NCBI GenBank assembly: GCA_900316575.1
Contig: ONDJ01000015.1
Span: 1-46,433, forward strand
Reading direction: 5' to 3'
Length of the DNA stretch: 46,433 nt
Source: an uncultured Prevotellaceae bacterium
GTDB lineage: Bacteria; Bacteroidota; Bacteroidia; Bacteroidales; Bacteroidaceae
The notes below the pieces were generated by a model. That model was not told the origin of the DNA. It saw only the letters and a list, made by a program, of their open reading frames with translations, and ran no database searches. Each line of letters opens with the position of its first letter. Positions within the stretch are counted from its first letter, which is position 1. Of the stretch, positions 6,798-15,833 are shown piece by piece. A program made the position numbers and the translations under genes.

Positions 6798-7916
6798 TTA
6801 GATATTGACTTTTGCCCAAAGGCGTTCTATCAAACGCGGAACGGGATAGGTGTGAAAGTCGCTCAGCGATATGCTAATATAAGTTTCGGGCGAGGGACTA
6901 AGGGGTTCGTTGGTAGTTAAGAGAAACGCATCGGCTATGATGAGTTGGTGTGTCAGTTGGTGGCGAACGTTTGCTGCGATTTGCTTGAAAGTGGAGACTT
7001 GTGGATTGATGCGAAGTTGTTTCGCCATTTGCTGCAAAAGTAGGGCGGCATCGGTGGGTTCGCTGGTTTCAATAAGCAAAGGTTCGTATAGTCCTTTCCA
7101 AATGTCGTTGTCGCCTCTGCGGTGGAGCAAAAGCTTGCCAGCAGCGTTGACGAATACGTAGTTAAAATATCGAACCTTTATGCTAACCTTGGGTCTTTTG
7201 CGAGGGAGGTCTTCAGGATTTTTGTGCAGCGCGGGCATCGCGCATCCATCGTGTAGCGGACACTCTTGGCACTTTGGCGATCGCGGGGTGCAGACCATTC
7301 GTCCGAGGTCCATGATGGCTTGGTTGTGGATGGCACTATGCTTGGGGTCGAGCACAGCAGTAGCGGTTTCCTTGAAGGTGCGCTTTCCCTCTGTCGTATC
7401 GATGGCAGTATCAATGTCGAAGTATCGAGAGAGCACACGATAGACATTCCCATCAACCACGGCATGTGGGAGGTCGAACGCAAACGAAGCAATGGCACTG
7501 GCGGTGTAGTCGCCGATGCCAGGGAGCAACAATAGCGAATTGTATGTGTTTGGGAAAGTTCCTTGGCTGGCAATAAGCTTTGCTGCCTTGTGGAGATTGC
7601 GCGCGCGGCTGTAGTAGCCCAATCCCTGCCAAGCATTAAGCACATCGCGTTCAGAGGCTTTGGCAAGATGGGTGACCGTGGGAAAAAGGCGTATGAAACG
7701 TTCGTAGTAAGCCCAACCTTGGTCAATGCGTGTTTGTTGCAGAATGACTTCAGAGAGCCAAATGTGGTAGGCATCTTTGGTGTCGCGCCAAGGCATTTTG
7801 CACGCATTAGAAGCATACCAGTGTTGAAGCTTTTGCGAAAAGTCCAAGGTTGAGACGAGCGTTGAACGTGAAATCAATGGAAAAGTTTGATGCGCTGTTC
7901 TTCCGAGAGCTTGCAT
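6798..7916 (-). CDS. mutY: A/G-specific adenine DNA glycosylase MutY
   Basis: It removes adenine mispaired with 8-oxoguanine and so prevents G:C to T:A mutation. With the ATG at 7916 the protein has 372 residues. Catalytic Glu56 is in SEVILQQT, the helix-hairpin-helix is LPGIGDYTASAI (131-142), and the catalytic Asp155 is in VVDGNVYR. The Fe-S ligands have the exact spacing C-x6-C-x2-C-x5-C (Cys209, 216, 219, 225), and a NUDIX-like 8-oxoG-recognition domain occupies about 250-372. The start is uncertain: the ATG overlaps manC by 43 bases and adds about 23 residues before the conserved DFSQKLQHWYA start. A TTG at 7845-7847 (349 residues) would match family length better. Overlap with manC implies co-transcription. 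Confidence 0.93.
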   Translation of the reverse strand: MQALGRTAHQTFPLISRSTLVSTLDFSQKLQHWYASNACKMPWRDTKDAYHIWLSEVILQQTRIDQGWAYYERFIRLFPTVTHLAKASERDVLNAWQGLGYYSRARNLHKAAKLIASQGTFPNTYNSLLLLPGIGDYTASAIASFAFDLPHAVVDGNVYRVLSRYFDIDTAIDTTEGKRTFKETATAVLDPKHSAIHNQAIMDLGRMVCTPRSPKCQECPLHDGCAMPALHKNPEDLPRKRPKVSIKVRYFNYVFVNAAGKLLLHRRGDNDIWKGLYEPLLIETSEPTDAALLLQQMAKQLRINPQVSTFKQIAANVRHQLTHQLIIADAFLLTTNEPLSPSPETYISISLSDFHTYPVPRLIERLWAKVNI

Positions 7917-8932
7917 ATCATGAGCACCCCGTCTTTTTCAGCCACGATGTATCCGTCAAGTCCTTGAACCACAACGCGCTTGTTTTCGGTGGTGTGGATG
8001 ATGCAGTTTTGCGTGTCGAAGACAGCAACGTCTTTTCCTATCAATGCGTTTCCGTGGTCATCGTGCGGACTTTGTTTGAGAAGAGAACCCCAAGTGCCAA
8101 GGTCGCTCCATCCCACATCAATCGGGCGCACGAAGACTTCCTCAGCGTTTTCCATGATGGCATAGTCCACAGAAATGCTTTCGCACTTTTCATAAAAAGC
8201 GTTGATGGCTTTGCGCTCTTCGGCTGTGCCAAAGACTTTGGCCAAGGCTTCAAATCCTTTAGACATGGTGGGCTGATATACGCGGAAGGCATTTACGATG
8301 GTGCTGACGCTCCAAACAAAAATGCCAGAGTTCCAAAGGTAGTTGGGTTCGCTGATATAGGCTTCGGCTGTTTTCAAGTCGGGTTTTTCCTTAAAGCCGT
8401 CAACGCGGAAGACATGTTTTTTGCGCGATGAGCTGAATGCGAGGTCGGCTTTGATGTATCCGTAGCCTGTTTCGGGATGTGTGGGTTTGACGCCGAGTGT
8501 TACGATAGCATCGGTCTCGGCTGTGAACTCCATGGCTTCGCCCACGGCTTCTTTGAAACTTTTGATGTCTTCTACATAGTGGTCGGCAGGTGTGACCACG
8601 ATGTTTGCCATAGGATTGAGTTTCTTGATTTTCCAAGAAACGTAGCAAATGCAGGGTGCTGTGTTTCTGCGACAAGGTTCGAGCAAGATGTTGCTTTCAG
8701 GAATTTCGGGCAACTGTTCGCGTGTGATGTCGGCATAGCGTTCGCCTGTGACTACCCAAACGTTTTCAATCGGAATTAGCTCGGCAAAGCGGTCGAGTGT
8801 GAGTTGGATCAATGTACGTCCCTTGCCCAAGATGTCGAGAAACTGCTTGGGACGGTCTTCGTTGCTCATAGGCCAAAAGCGGCTCCCCACGCCGCCTGCC
8901 ATAATCACCAAATGATTGTTCTTTGTTTGCAT
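7874..8932 (-). CDS. manC: Mannose-1-phosphate guanylyltransferase
   Basis: It makes GDP-mannose from mannose-1-phosphate and GTP, for polysaccharide and GDP-sugar synthesis in the cytoplasm. The N-terminal nucleotidyltransferase signature GGVGSRFWPMSNEDRPKQF spans 13-31. TPADHYV, ETGYGYIKAD and WNSGIFVW are further family motifs. At 352 residues it is the short monofunctional form without the phosphomannose-isomerase domain found in bifunctional enzymes of about 470 residues. It is followed by the overlapping mutY gene and preceded by the terminator of the DUF1573 gene. No partner GDP-sugar genes lie next to it. Confidence 0.92.
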   Translation of the reverse strand: MQTKNNHLVIMAGGVGSRFWPMSNEDRPKQFLDILGKGRTLIQLTLDRFAELIPIENVWVVTGERYADITREQLPEIPESNILLEPCRRNTAPCICYVSWKIKKLNPMANIVVTPADHYVEDIKSFKEAVGEAMEFTAETDAIVTLGVKPTHPETGYGYIKADLAFSSSRKKHVFRVDGFKEKPDLKTAEAYISEPNYLWNSGIFVWSVSTIVNAFRVYQPTMSKGFEALAKVFGTAEERKAINAFYEKCESISVDYAIMENAEEVFVRPIDVGWSDLGTWGSLLKQSPHDDHGNALIGKDVAVFDTQNCIIHTTENKRVVVQGLDGYIVAEKDGVLMICKLSEEQRIKLFH

Positions 8933-8988
8933 CGCTGTTGTTGTTTTGAAAAGTTGTTTGTTGTTGCGGTATGAATGTTGTGTTTTTA

Positions 8989-9028
8989 TAAAAAAGATGC
9001 CGAGGAAGCTAAGCGCTCCCTCGGCTTA
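8989..9028 (-). terminator. Intrinsic terminator of the DUF1573 gene
   Basis: Read leftward, GCCGAGG (9025-9019) pairs with CCTCGGC (9005-8999), with further pairing inside, and then TTTTTTATA. It separates the DUF1573 gene from manC. Confidence 0.8.
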
Positions 9029-9100
9029 TCGTGCGCCGTAAGCAAGTGATTGTATCAGGCGAAAAACATGTGAAAATCCCGATACAACCAGAACTCTTGC

Positions 9101-9475
9101 TCATTTTTTAACCATGTTGCCCTCAATATAAAGACGCACGATAGAATTGCTCGCGTTTGATCGCACGGTGATTACCTTCTTGACAGAGCCAGTAGCTTGT
9201 CCTTTGCCATTATAAGTGGCTGTGACAATGCCTTTCTCGCCTGGTTTTATTTCAGTCTTGGTGTAATCATAGGCTGTGCAACCGCACGAAGTAAAAACTT
9301 GTTGTATAATCAGAGGCTTGTCGCCTGTGTTTGTAAAGGTGAAAGTCACTGTTTGTGGCGTTGCCTCGGCGAAGGTTCCGAAGTTGTGCGACGTTTTATC
9401 AAATTTGATTTCAGCCTGCGCTGAAGCCGTCAACGTCAGCATGAGTACAAACAGTAGTGAAAATATCTTTTTCAT
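9101..9475 (-). CDS. Secreted DUF1573 protein
   Basis: This 124-residue exported protein has a signal peptide of about 20 residues (MKKIFSLLFVLML...ASAQ) and one DUF1573 domain. That is an immunoglobulin-like fold common in Bacteroidetes, with the hallmark strands SHNFGTFAE, FTFTNTGDKPLII, SCGCTA and IKPGEKGIV. An upstream ATG at 9505 would add ten residues before the signal peptide; the ATG at 9475 gives a normal signal peptide and a normal leader length from the promoter at 9534-9541. The molecular role of these proteins is unknown. Single-gene unit with its own promoter and terminator. Confidence 0.85.
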   Translation of the reverse strand: MKKIFSLLFVLMLTLTASAQAEIKFDKTSHNFGTFAEATPQTVTFTFTNTGDKPLIIQQVFTSCGCTAYDYTKTEIKPGEKGIVTATYNGKGQATGSVKKVITVRSNASNSIVRLYIEGNMVKK

Positions 9476-9533
9476 TGCAGGAATGGCGCTGTCTTTTAGT
9501 GACAAAAAGAAAGAATCTTTGTCTGTTTTGTTG

Positions 9534-9541
9534 CAAAAGTA
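9534..9541 (-). promoter_or_regulatory. -7 promoter element for the DUF1573 gene
   Basis: TACTTTTG on the minus strand fits TAnnTTTG and lies 58 bases before the chosen ATG at 9475. Confidence 0.55.
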
Positions 9542-9725
9542 GTGGGCTTTTGCGTTCCAACCAAGATTTTAGGCTATTTTTTACACCTTTTCTGTCTTTT
9601 TTTTATACAAAACTGCATTTGACATGCGCGTTTTTTGTGTTTTTGCGTTTGAATTGTGTTTGTTTTGTTTGTTGAACTTTTCAAGATTTGTTGTCGTTAA
9701 GTCCTATTTTTTACTGTGGTTTGTG

Positions 9726-9733
9726 TATTTTTG
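9726..9733 (+). promoter_or_regulatory. -7 promoter element for mutS2
   Basis: TATTTTTG fits TAnnTTTG and lies 21 bases before the mutS2 ATG. It is divergent from the DUF1573 promoter about 190 bases to the left. Confidence 0.55.
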
Positions 9734-9754
9734 CGCCTTGAAATTTAAGATAAG

Positions 9755-12310
9755 ATGGTATTCCCTCAATCATACGAGCAAAAGATAGGTTTTGACGAAG
9801 TGCGCAGGTTGCTCTGCGGCGGGTGTCTGAGTGCTCTCGGTGTGGAGTTTGTCAATAATCATTTGGCTTTTTCAAATCAATACGAAGAAATCGTTGAGAA
9901 ATTGGCGCGTGCCTTGGAGTTTAAGCGTTTTGAGATGGAAATGTCGGACGCTTATGAGGCCGATTTCTTTGATGTTCGCGAATCGCTGCTTCGCATTCGT
10001 CCTGAAAGAATGTATATGGAAGAGGCCGACTTGGCACTATTGAGACGCTCGCTCTCTACATGTGACGTGGTGACTAAGCTCTTTCGCTCGGCGGACGAAG
10101 AAGACGATGCAGAGAAAACAGAAGAAGACACAGCAAGAAGTTTTCCAGCCTTAGCGCGAATGGCTGAGGGCGTTGGAGATTTTTCGGAAATAACGGCAGC
10201 GATTAGCAAATTGCTCAACAAGTATGGGCGGATAAAGGACACGGCTTCGCCACATTTGTTGAGCATACGCCATTCTTTAGAACTGACATCGCGCAGTATT
10301 TCTCATTCGCTGCGAAGCATCATTAGCGAGGCGCAAACAGCAGGTTACATTGACCGCGACGTGGCTCCCACGATGCGCGACGGGCGACTTGTTATTCCCG
10401 TTTCGCCCAGTGCTAAGCGTAAGATGAAAGGCATTGTTCACGATGAGAGTGCTTCGGGAAAGACGGTTTTTATAGAGCCTCAGGCTGTTGTGGAAGCCAA
10501 CAACAAGATACGCGAACTCGAAGCCGAGGAGCGTCGCGAGATTATCAAGTTGTTGCAAGAAGTAAGTGGTGTGTTGCGCCCCAGGATTGACGAGATGATG
10601 CAAGCTTTGCGTTTCTTGGGACAAGTGGACTATTTGCGTTCGCTCACGGCTTGGGGAGAAGAGTTCGGTGCTTTGGTTCCGCAATTGGTGGATGGTCCAT
10701 GCCTCTTTTGGTCTGAGGCCATACATCCGCTACTGCATGCTTCGCTGAAGCAAAAGGGGCAGGAGATGGTGCCGCTCGATATCAAGTTGCCCGACGACAA
10801 GCGTGTGCTTATCATCAGCGGACCTAATGCAGGTGGCAAATCAGTTTGTTTGAAGACCGTAGGCTTGTTGCAATACATGCTGCAATGCGGTATGCCTGTT
10901 CCGGTTTCAGAGAATAGTCGCTTTGGTATCTTTGAGCATATTTTTATTGACATTGGCGATGGGCAAAGCACCGACGATGACCTTTCTACCTACAGTTCGC
11001 ACTTGCTGGCGATGAAACAAATGATGAAGCAAGGCACGCCTACGAGTTTGGTGCTCATCGACGAGTTTGGCGCAGGCACAGAGCCGCAGATAGGTGGGGC
11101 ATTGGCCGAGGCTATCCTTGTGCGATTGGTGAAAAAAGAATGTTATGGCATTGTCACAACGCACTATCAGAACTTGAAGCGTGTGCCTGAGCAATATTCT
11201 ACGGTGGTAAACGGCGCGATGCTCTACGACCGTGCAGCCTTGCAGCCTTTGTTTCGTTTGTCGGTAGGCAACCCTGGAAGTTCGTTTGCCATTGAGATAG
11301 CGCGCCATATAGGTCTCCCACAAGAAGTGATAGACTACGCTTCGCGGCTTGTGGGTGAGAACTACATACTCTCCGATAAATACTTGCAAGACATTGTGCG
11401 CGACAAGATGTATTGGGAAAACAAGCGTCGCGCTGTTCACCAACGCGAAAAACATCTTGACGAGACCGTTCAGCGCTACGAAGTGGAAGTTTCCCGATTG
11501 AGCAAGGAGCGCAAGGAAGTGCTGAGCCGTGCTCGCGAGGAAGCCCAGGAGCTCTTGGCACAGTCGAATGCTCGGATTGAAAACACCATTCGCACCATCA
11601 AGCAGGCGCAGGCCGAGAAAGAACGCACCAAAGCAGCCCGCAAAGAATTAGAAGCTTTCAAGGAAGAAGTAAATGTGGTTGCAGACAAACAAGACGATGC
11701 AATAGCCCGCAAGATGGCTAAGATAAAACGTCGTCAGGAGCGTCGCCGTGAGCGCACAGGTACGAGCGAAGCATCCGGAAAAACAGACTTGCAACAAATT
11801 CAAGGCGCAGCAACGACCAACGAAACGCCTTTCACTGCAACGAACCCTCCAGCCGTGGGTGACTATGTTCGCATTAAAGGACAAAGTGGAGTGGGGCGCG
11901 TAGAGAGTGTAGGGGGCACACGTGCTCGCATCACCTTTGGTATCATGCATACCAATGTTCCTCTTGAGCGCTTAATGCGCAGTGAGCCTCCAAAAGAGGA
12001 GAAGACCACAACCGTCTCGACCTTCCTGAGCCGCGAGACACGCGATGCGATGTACGAAAAGAAGCTTCGTTTCAAACCCGAACTCGATGTACGCGGTATG
12101 CGGGCTGACGAAGCTGTAAACACAGTGGCTTATTTCCTCGACGATGCCATACAATTGGAATACCCGCGCGTGCGTATCCTTCACGGAACCGGCACTGGAG
12201 CCTTGCGCGAAGCCATTCGTCAATACGTCAGCTCCGTTCGCGGCATACGTTCGTTCCACGACGAGCACGTACAGTTTGGCGGTGCTGGTATCACGGTGGT
12301 AGAAATCTAA
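9755..12310 (+). CDS. mutS2: MutS2 family ATPase/endonuclease
   Basis: This 851-residue cytoplasmic protein acts on branched DNA and, in some species, on collided ribosomes. It lacks the mismatch-binding domain of MutS. A helical core/clamp region is followed by the MutS-type ATPase, with Walker A GPNAGGKS at 356-363 and Walker B LIDEFGAGTEP with Asp436-Glu437. A long charged coiled coil covers about 540-650, then a linker and KOW-like segment (GDYVRIKGQSGVGRVESV). The Smr nuclease domain starts near 776 with LDVRG (Asp778, Arg780) and HGTG at 810-813. It stands alone, with a promoter before and a terminator after. Length and domain order are canonical. Confidence 0.95.
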   Translation: MVFPQSYEQKIGFDEVRRLLCGGCLSALGVEFVNNHLAFSNQYEEIVEKLARALEFKRFEMEMSDAYEADFFDVRESLLRIRPERMYMEEADLALLRRSLSTCDVVTKLFRSADEEDDAEKTEEDTARSFPALARMAEGVGDFSEITAAISKLLNKYGRIKDTASPHLLSIRHSLELTSRSISHSLRSIISEAQTAGYIDRDVAPTMRDGRLVIPVSPSAKRKMKGIVHDESASGKTVFIEPQAVVEANNKIRELEAEERREIIKLLQEVSGVLRPRIDEMMQALRFLGQVDYLRSLTAWGEEFGALVPQLVDGPCLFWSEAIHPLLHASLKQKGQEMVPLDIKLPDDKRVLIISGPNAGGKSVCLKTVGLLQYMLQCGMPVPVSENSRFGIFEHIFIDIGDGQSTDDDLSTYSSHLLAMKQMMKQGTPTSLVLIDEFGAGTEPQIGGALAEAILVRLVKKECYGIVTTHYQNLKRVPEQYSTVVNGAMLYDRAALQPLFRLSVGNPGSSFAIEIARHIGLPQEVIDYASRLVGENYILSDKYLQDIVRDKMYWENKRRAVHQREKHLDETVQRYEVEVSRLSKERKEVLSRAREEAQELLAQSNARIENTIRTIKQAQAEKERTKAARKELEAFKEEVNVVADKQDDAIARKMAKIKRRQERRRERTGTSEASGKTDLQQIQGAATTNETPFTATNPPAVGDYVRIKGQSGVGRVESVGGTRARITFGIMHTNVPLERLMRSEPPKEEKTTTVSTFLSRETRDAMYEKKLRFKPELDVRGMRADEAVNTVAYFLDDAIQLEYPRVRILHGTGTGALREAIRQYVSSVRGIRSFHDEHVQFGGAGITVVEI

Positions 12311-12333
12311 ACATTTGAAGCACACAAGTTATG

Positions 12334-12399
12334 AACTTGTGGCTTTCTAATTCAAATTAGGTCCGTTCAAGTTTTGACTTCAAAGCCACAAGTTTTTTT
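12334..12399 (+). terminator. Intrinsic terminator of mutS2
   Basis: AACTTGTGGCTTT (12334-12346) pairs perfectly with AAAGCCACAAGTT (12382-12394) and runs into seven T. A second small palindrome, CTAATTCAAATTAG, sits in the loop. Confidence 0.82.
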
Positions 12400-12460
12400 C
12401 TTGTTGCGTCAAAGCGTTTGTAGAAGGTCAAGTTGAAAAGGTTAAATAGTAAATCACGCA

Positions 12461-13375
12461 GTGCTTCCCTTTAAGGTTCACATACTCGGTTGCGGCAGTG
12501 CCTTGCCTACCTTGCGCCACAATGCTTCAGCACAAGTGGTTGAGGCTCATAGCAACCTATTTCTCGTTGATTGTGGCGAAGGAACGCAGCGAGAGATGCG
12601 GCGATGTCGTATAGCGATGAGCCGTATCAGCCATATTTTTATTTCCCATTTGCATGGCGACCATTGTTTTGGTCTGCCAGGTTTGCTGACAACGCTTGCT
12701 ATGCTTGGTAGGCGCGGCGAGATACACATTTATGCTTTTGCCGAATTGCAGCAAACTTTCGCACCGCTTTTGGCTCAGCACTTGAAAGGCGCAGAGCTGT
12801 ATCCCGTGTTTCACAACATCCGTCACGAAGGCTTTGAGACCATTTACGAAAATAATAGTTTTTTTGTAAAGACGCTTCCGCTTCGACATCGTGTGCCATG
12901 TGTGGGTTTTGTGTTTCAAGAGAAGAAACCTCTGCCCCACATTCGTCGAGAAATGATAGACTTCTTACAAATTCCTCACTATGCTATCAATGATATAAAG
13001 CAAGGTGTGGGTTGGGTAGCAGACGATGGTACGTTTTATCCACACGAACGACTTGTGATGCCCAATCATCCGCCGCGCAAATACGTATATATGAGCGATA
13101 CGTTGCCTTGTCTTGAACATATCGAAGTTGTGAAAGGAGTCGACCTCTTGTATCATGAAGCAACGTTTGCCGAAGATAGAGCCGTTCGTGCGATTGAAAC
13201 TTGTCATTCCACGGCACGCCAAGCAGCCCACTTTGCGCTTCAGGCTGGAGTAAAACAATTACTCATTGGCCACTATTCGGCGCGCTATCTTGACGAAGCA
13301 CCATTGCTTGACGAAGCACGCTCTGTTTTTCTAAATACGATAGCAGCCCAAGAAGGGCTTGTGGTGGAGGTGTAA
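12461..13375 (+). CDS. rnz: Ribonuclease Z (tRNA 3'-endonuclease)
   Basis: This 304-residue metallo-beta-lactamase-fold endonuclease matures tRNA 3' ends by cutting after the discriminator base. Zinc ligands are in SHLHGDH (His63, His65, Asp67, His68). Further family motifs are VDCGEGTQREMRR (36-48), YMSDTLPC, YHEATF and the late IGHYSARY. The start codon is GTG at 12461, which gives the usual N-terminus (LPFKVHILGCGSALPT); no ATG lies suitably close. It lies 150 bases after mutS2, beyond a terminator, so it is probably transcribed separately. It fits this genome, where the tRNA-CAT has no encoded CCA while tRNA-Pro does. Confidence 0.94.
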   Translation: MLPFKVHILGCGSALPTLRHNASAQVVEAHSNLFLVDCGEGTQREMRRCRIAMSRISHIFISHLHGDHCFGLPGLLTTLAMLGRRGEIHIYAFAELQQTFAPLLAQHLKGAELYPVFHNIRHEGFETIYENNSFFVKTLPLRHRVPCVGFVFQEKKPLPHIRREMIDFLQIPHYAINDIKQGVGWVADDGTFYPHERLVMPNHPPRKYVYMSDTLPCLEHIEVVKGVDLLYHEATFAEDRAVRAIETCHSTARQAAHFALQAGVKQLLIGHYSARYLDEAPLLDEARSVFLNTIAAQEGLVVEV

Positions 13376-13393
13376 GATTGCTTATCTCTACGA

Positions 13394-13442
13394 GCGGGCG
13401 TGTGGCTTTACTACGTGCGGACGAGGACACCCGCGCTCCCAA
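13394..13442 (+). repeat. Palindromic intergenic repeat, diverged copy
   Basis: GCGGGCGTGTGGCTTTACTA is followed by TGCGGACGAGGACACCCGC and GCTCCCAA. The GTGTGGCT segment and GCTCCCA end match the copies at 3198-3307 and 4319-4344. Confidence 0.6.
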
Positions 13443-13535
13443 CCGATGCGTTATAGGAAGCTTAAATACACTTCCCTCACTTCCTTCCGCAGTGTCCTGA
13501 GGACACGTGCGGGAAGCCTGCGATAGAGGCAAGTA

Positions 13536-13584
13536 AAGAGCCACGGATGGCGGAACTCTTTCGTTCCAACTTTCCGTGGCTCTT
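13536..13584 (-). terminator. Probable terminator downstream of the secretion-tail remnant
   Basis: Read leftward, AAGAGCCACGGA pairs with TCCGTGGCTCTT around an inner GGAAC/GTTCC hairpin, with TTTACTT after it. It stands 20 bases past the stop of the remnant frame, suggesting that both belonged to a larger lost gene. Confidence 0.6.
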
Positions 13585-13603
13585 CTATATAAAGTGCGTA
13601 TGA

Positions 13604-13738
13604 TTACTTGATCAGCACTTTCTTGCCATTTACGATGTACACGCCCTTTGTAGGTTTAACTACACAGCGACCGCTAAGGTCGTAGTAGTTGCCGTCCATT
13701 GGAGTAATTGTCATAAGGTCTTGGTTTGTATTGTGAAG
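13604..13738 (-). pseudogene. C-terminal remnant of a Prevotella-type secreted protein
   Basis: A leftward frame open from a stop at 13739-13741 to TAA 13604-13606 encodes about 44 residues containing NYYDLSGRCVVKP and KGVYIVNGKKVLIK. This is the typical last segment of many Prevotella secreted proteins and resembles the end of type IX sorting-tail domains. Nothing recognisable lies upstream before gdhA, and the nearest ATG (13714) would give only 36 residues without a signal peptide. I read it as the surviving 3' end of a deleted gene, together with its terminator. A free-standing small protein is possible but less likely. Confidence 0.6.
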
Positions 13739-13810
13739 TTATGCCTTGAAACGCCTTGTTTGTCAAGGCTCAAAGTGTTCGCGCTACCATGGCACTGCGG
13801 CAAGAAAAGC

Positions 13811-13847
13811 AAAAAAGGTAGGCTTTCCATAAGAGAAAACCGACCTT
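13811..13847 (-). terminator. Intrinsic terminator of gdhA
   Basis: Read leftward, AAGGTCGGTTTTC pairs with GGAAAGCCTACCTT (with small mismatches) and runs into TTTTTT. It lies 44 bases past the gdhA stop. Confidence 0.75.
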
Positions 13848-13890
13848 AGTATAAGGTTTAAAGTGTTGTTATGCTTAGACGTGCGTCAGC

Positions 13891-15225
13891 TTACACGATA
13901 CCTTGGCCCATCATGGCGTGAGCCACTTTCATAAAGCCTGCGATGTTGGCACCTTTTACGTAGTTGATGTAATTGCTTTCGCGTCCGTACTTCAAGCATT
14001 GGGCATGAACGTCGTGCATGATGCGATGGAGGCGTTCGTCCACTTCTTCTGCGCTCCAAGAAATGTGCATGGCATTTTGCGTCATCTCTAATCCGCTTGT
14101 GGCTACACCTCCGCTGTTGACGGCTTTTCCAGGTGCAAATGGAGTGCGCTGTGCAATGAAATAATCCACAGCTTCGGCAGTGCAACCCATGTTGCTGACT
14201 TCGGCCACGAGCATCACACCATTGTCAACCAACTGGCGGGCATCGTCTTCGTTGAGTTCGTTTTGCGTGGCGCAGGGTAGGGCGATGTCAACTTTCTGTT
14301 CCCATGGTTTTTTGCCTGGGAAGAAAGTTGCTTCAGGATAGCGCTCTGCATAGGGCTCAACAATGTCTTCGCCGCTCAGACGAAGTTCGAGCATATAGTC
14401 AATCTTTTCGCCGTTTACGCCTGTGGGGTCGTAAACATAGCCGTCGGGACCGCTGAGTGTCACAACTTTCGCTCCGAGTTCGGTGGCTTTTGTCACAGCA
14501 CCCCAGGCTACGTTGCCGAAACCGCTGACTGCAACCGTCTTGCCCTTGATGTCCTGCCCAATGTCGGCCAGCATTTGTTCTACGAAATAAAGAGCGCCAA
14601 AACCTGTGGCTTCGGGACGCAGGATGCTACCGCCGAATGAAAGGTCTTTGCCCGTTAGCGTACCTGTATGTTCGCGAGCCAATTTCTTGTACATGCCGAA
14701 TAGATAGCCCACTTCGCGACCGCCTACGCCAATGTCGCCTGCGGGAACGTCCATGTCGGGGCCGATGTTGCGCCAAAGTTCCAGCATGAATGCTTGGCAG
14801 AAACGCATGATTTCGGCATCGCTGCGACCACGAGGAGCAAAGTCGCTACCGCCTTTGGCACCGCCCATAGGAAGTGTTGTTAGGGCATTCTTGAACGTTT
14901 GTTCAAAGCCGAGGAATTTAAGAATACTCAAGTTTACACTGGGGTGGAAGCGTATGCCGCCTTTGTAGGGGCCAATGGCATTGTTGAACTGCACACGATA
15001 GCCAATGTTTACGTGTACTTCGCCTTTGTCATCCGTCCAAGGTACGCGGAACGTGATGATACGGTCGGGCTCTACAAGGCGTTCAATGAGTTTAGCGCGT
15101 TCAAACTCTGGATGTTCGTTGTAAACGTCTTCGATAGACAATAGCACCTCGCGGACAGCTTGTAAAAACTCTTTTTCGCCCGGGTGCTTGGCTTCAAGTG
15201 AAGCCAGAATCTCGTTGGTTTTCAT
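13891..15225 (-). CDS. gdhA: NADP-type glutamate dehydrogenase
   Basis: This 444-residue cytoplasmic hexameric enzyme makes glutamate from 2-oxoglutarate and ammonium, the main ammonium entry route in many Bacteroidales. Substrate-binding motifs are GYRVQFNNAIGPYKGGIRF (Lys88) and LPMGGAKGGSDF with the catalytic-region Lys124. The Rossmann domain has AVSGFGNVAWGA. Length matches the small hexameric class (about 445). NADP rather than NAD use is inferred from the resemblance to biosynthetic enzymes. The upstream 167-residue secreted protein lies 61 bases away, so co-transcription is possible; a terminator follows gdhA. Confidence 0.95.
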   Translation of the reverse strand: MKTNEILASLEAKHPGEKEFLQAVREVLLSIEDVYNEHPEFERAKLIERLVEPDRIITFRVPWTDDKGEVHVNIGYRVQFNNAIGPYKGGIRFHPSVNLSILKFLGFEQTFKNALTTLPMGGAKGGSDFAPRGRSDAEIMRFCQAFMLELWRNIGPDMDVPAGDIGVGGREVGYLFGMYKKLAREHTGTLTGKDLSFGGSILRPEATGFGALYFVEQMLADIGQDIKGKTVAVSGFGNVAWGAVTKATELGAKVVTLSGPDGYVYDPTGVNGEKIDYMLELRLSGEDIVEPYAERYPEATFFPGKKPWEQKVDIALPCATQNELNEDDARQLVDNGVMLVAEVSNMGCTAEAVDYFIAQRTPFAPGKAVNSGGVATSGLEMTQNAMHISWSAEEVDERLHRIMHDVHAQCLKYGRESNYINYVKGANIAGFMKVAHAMMGQGIV

Positions 15226-15286
15226 AAATTGTGGTTAGAAAAGTGTGAAGTAAAGTAGCTTCTGCGGATAGTGCAGAAGCTTTCAA

Positions 15287-15790
15287 TTATCGCTTGAAAT
15301 AAATGTCGATGTAGTCGGTGCACTCGTCGGCGGGGTTTTTCATCTGCTGCAGACGCCAGTACTTTCGGCCTTGGGTGGAGAGAAAAGTGAAGGTGCCTTC
15401 GCGTACTACTTCATCGCCATTGTTGATGTGATAAATCTTGGTGCGTATCGTGCCAGTAAACTCCAACTCTAGTTCTGAAATGATGCGCACCATGCCGTCA
15501 ATCTTCAGATAGTCGCCGATGTGGGAGTCATCGCCTCGGGAGAGTTGCTCGCCAGTGCAGCGGAGCGTTCCGTCGGCTTGCTTGGTGATGTTGGCCGTAC
15601 CGAAATACTCCCAAGAAATCCATTGCAGCGAGAGCATGTGTTTTCCCACCACTTTGCGTTCGAGCGGCGTGAGATTTGAGGTCGTTGCCGTTGTAGTTCT
15701 TCGGCCTCTTGAGCTTCTGCGACGTTGTGCGTCAGCAGTTGCTGGTAGCAAAAGTAGTACAGCCAGCAAGGCGATAAAGATCTTTTTCAT
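15287..15790 (-). CDS. Secreted protein of unknown function (167 aa)
   Basis: A clear signal peptide (MKKIFIALLAVLLLLPATADA) is followed by a very basic stretch RRRSSRGRR and then a probable beta-rich domain (LTPLERKVVGKHMLSLQWISWEYFG, ELEFTGTIRTKIYHI). I do not recognise the domain. It follows the biotin carrier gene by 43 bases on the same strand and precedes gdhA by 61. It may be co-transcribed with the carboxylase genes by position only; no functional link is visible. Confidence 0.75.
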   Translation of the reverse strand: MKKIFIALLAVLLLLPATADAQRRRSSRGRRTTTATTSNLTPLERKVVGKHMLSLQWISWEYFGTANITKQADGTLRCTGEQLSRGDDSHIGDYLKIDGMVRIISELELEFTGTIRTKIYHINNGDEVVREGTFTFLSTQGRKYWRLQQMKNPADECTDYIDIYFKR

Positions 15791-15833
15791 GGTAGTGTAT
15801 GTATCTAGGGATTTGAATAGGGTCGCTTAATGT

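Larger units (their letters stand above)
13376..13603. other. Spacer after rnz with repeat and hairpins
   Basis: No gene seen. It contains a palindromic repeat copy (13394-13442), a hairpin at 13485-13515 around the perfect palindrome GTGTCCTGAGGACAC, and the terminator-like stem at 13536-13584. Confidence 0.6.
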
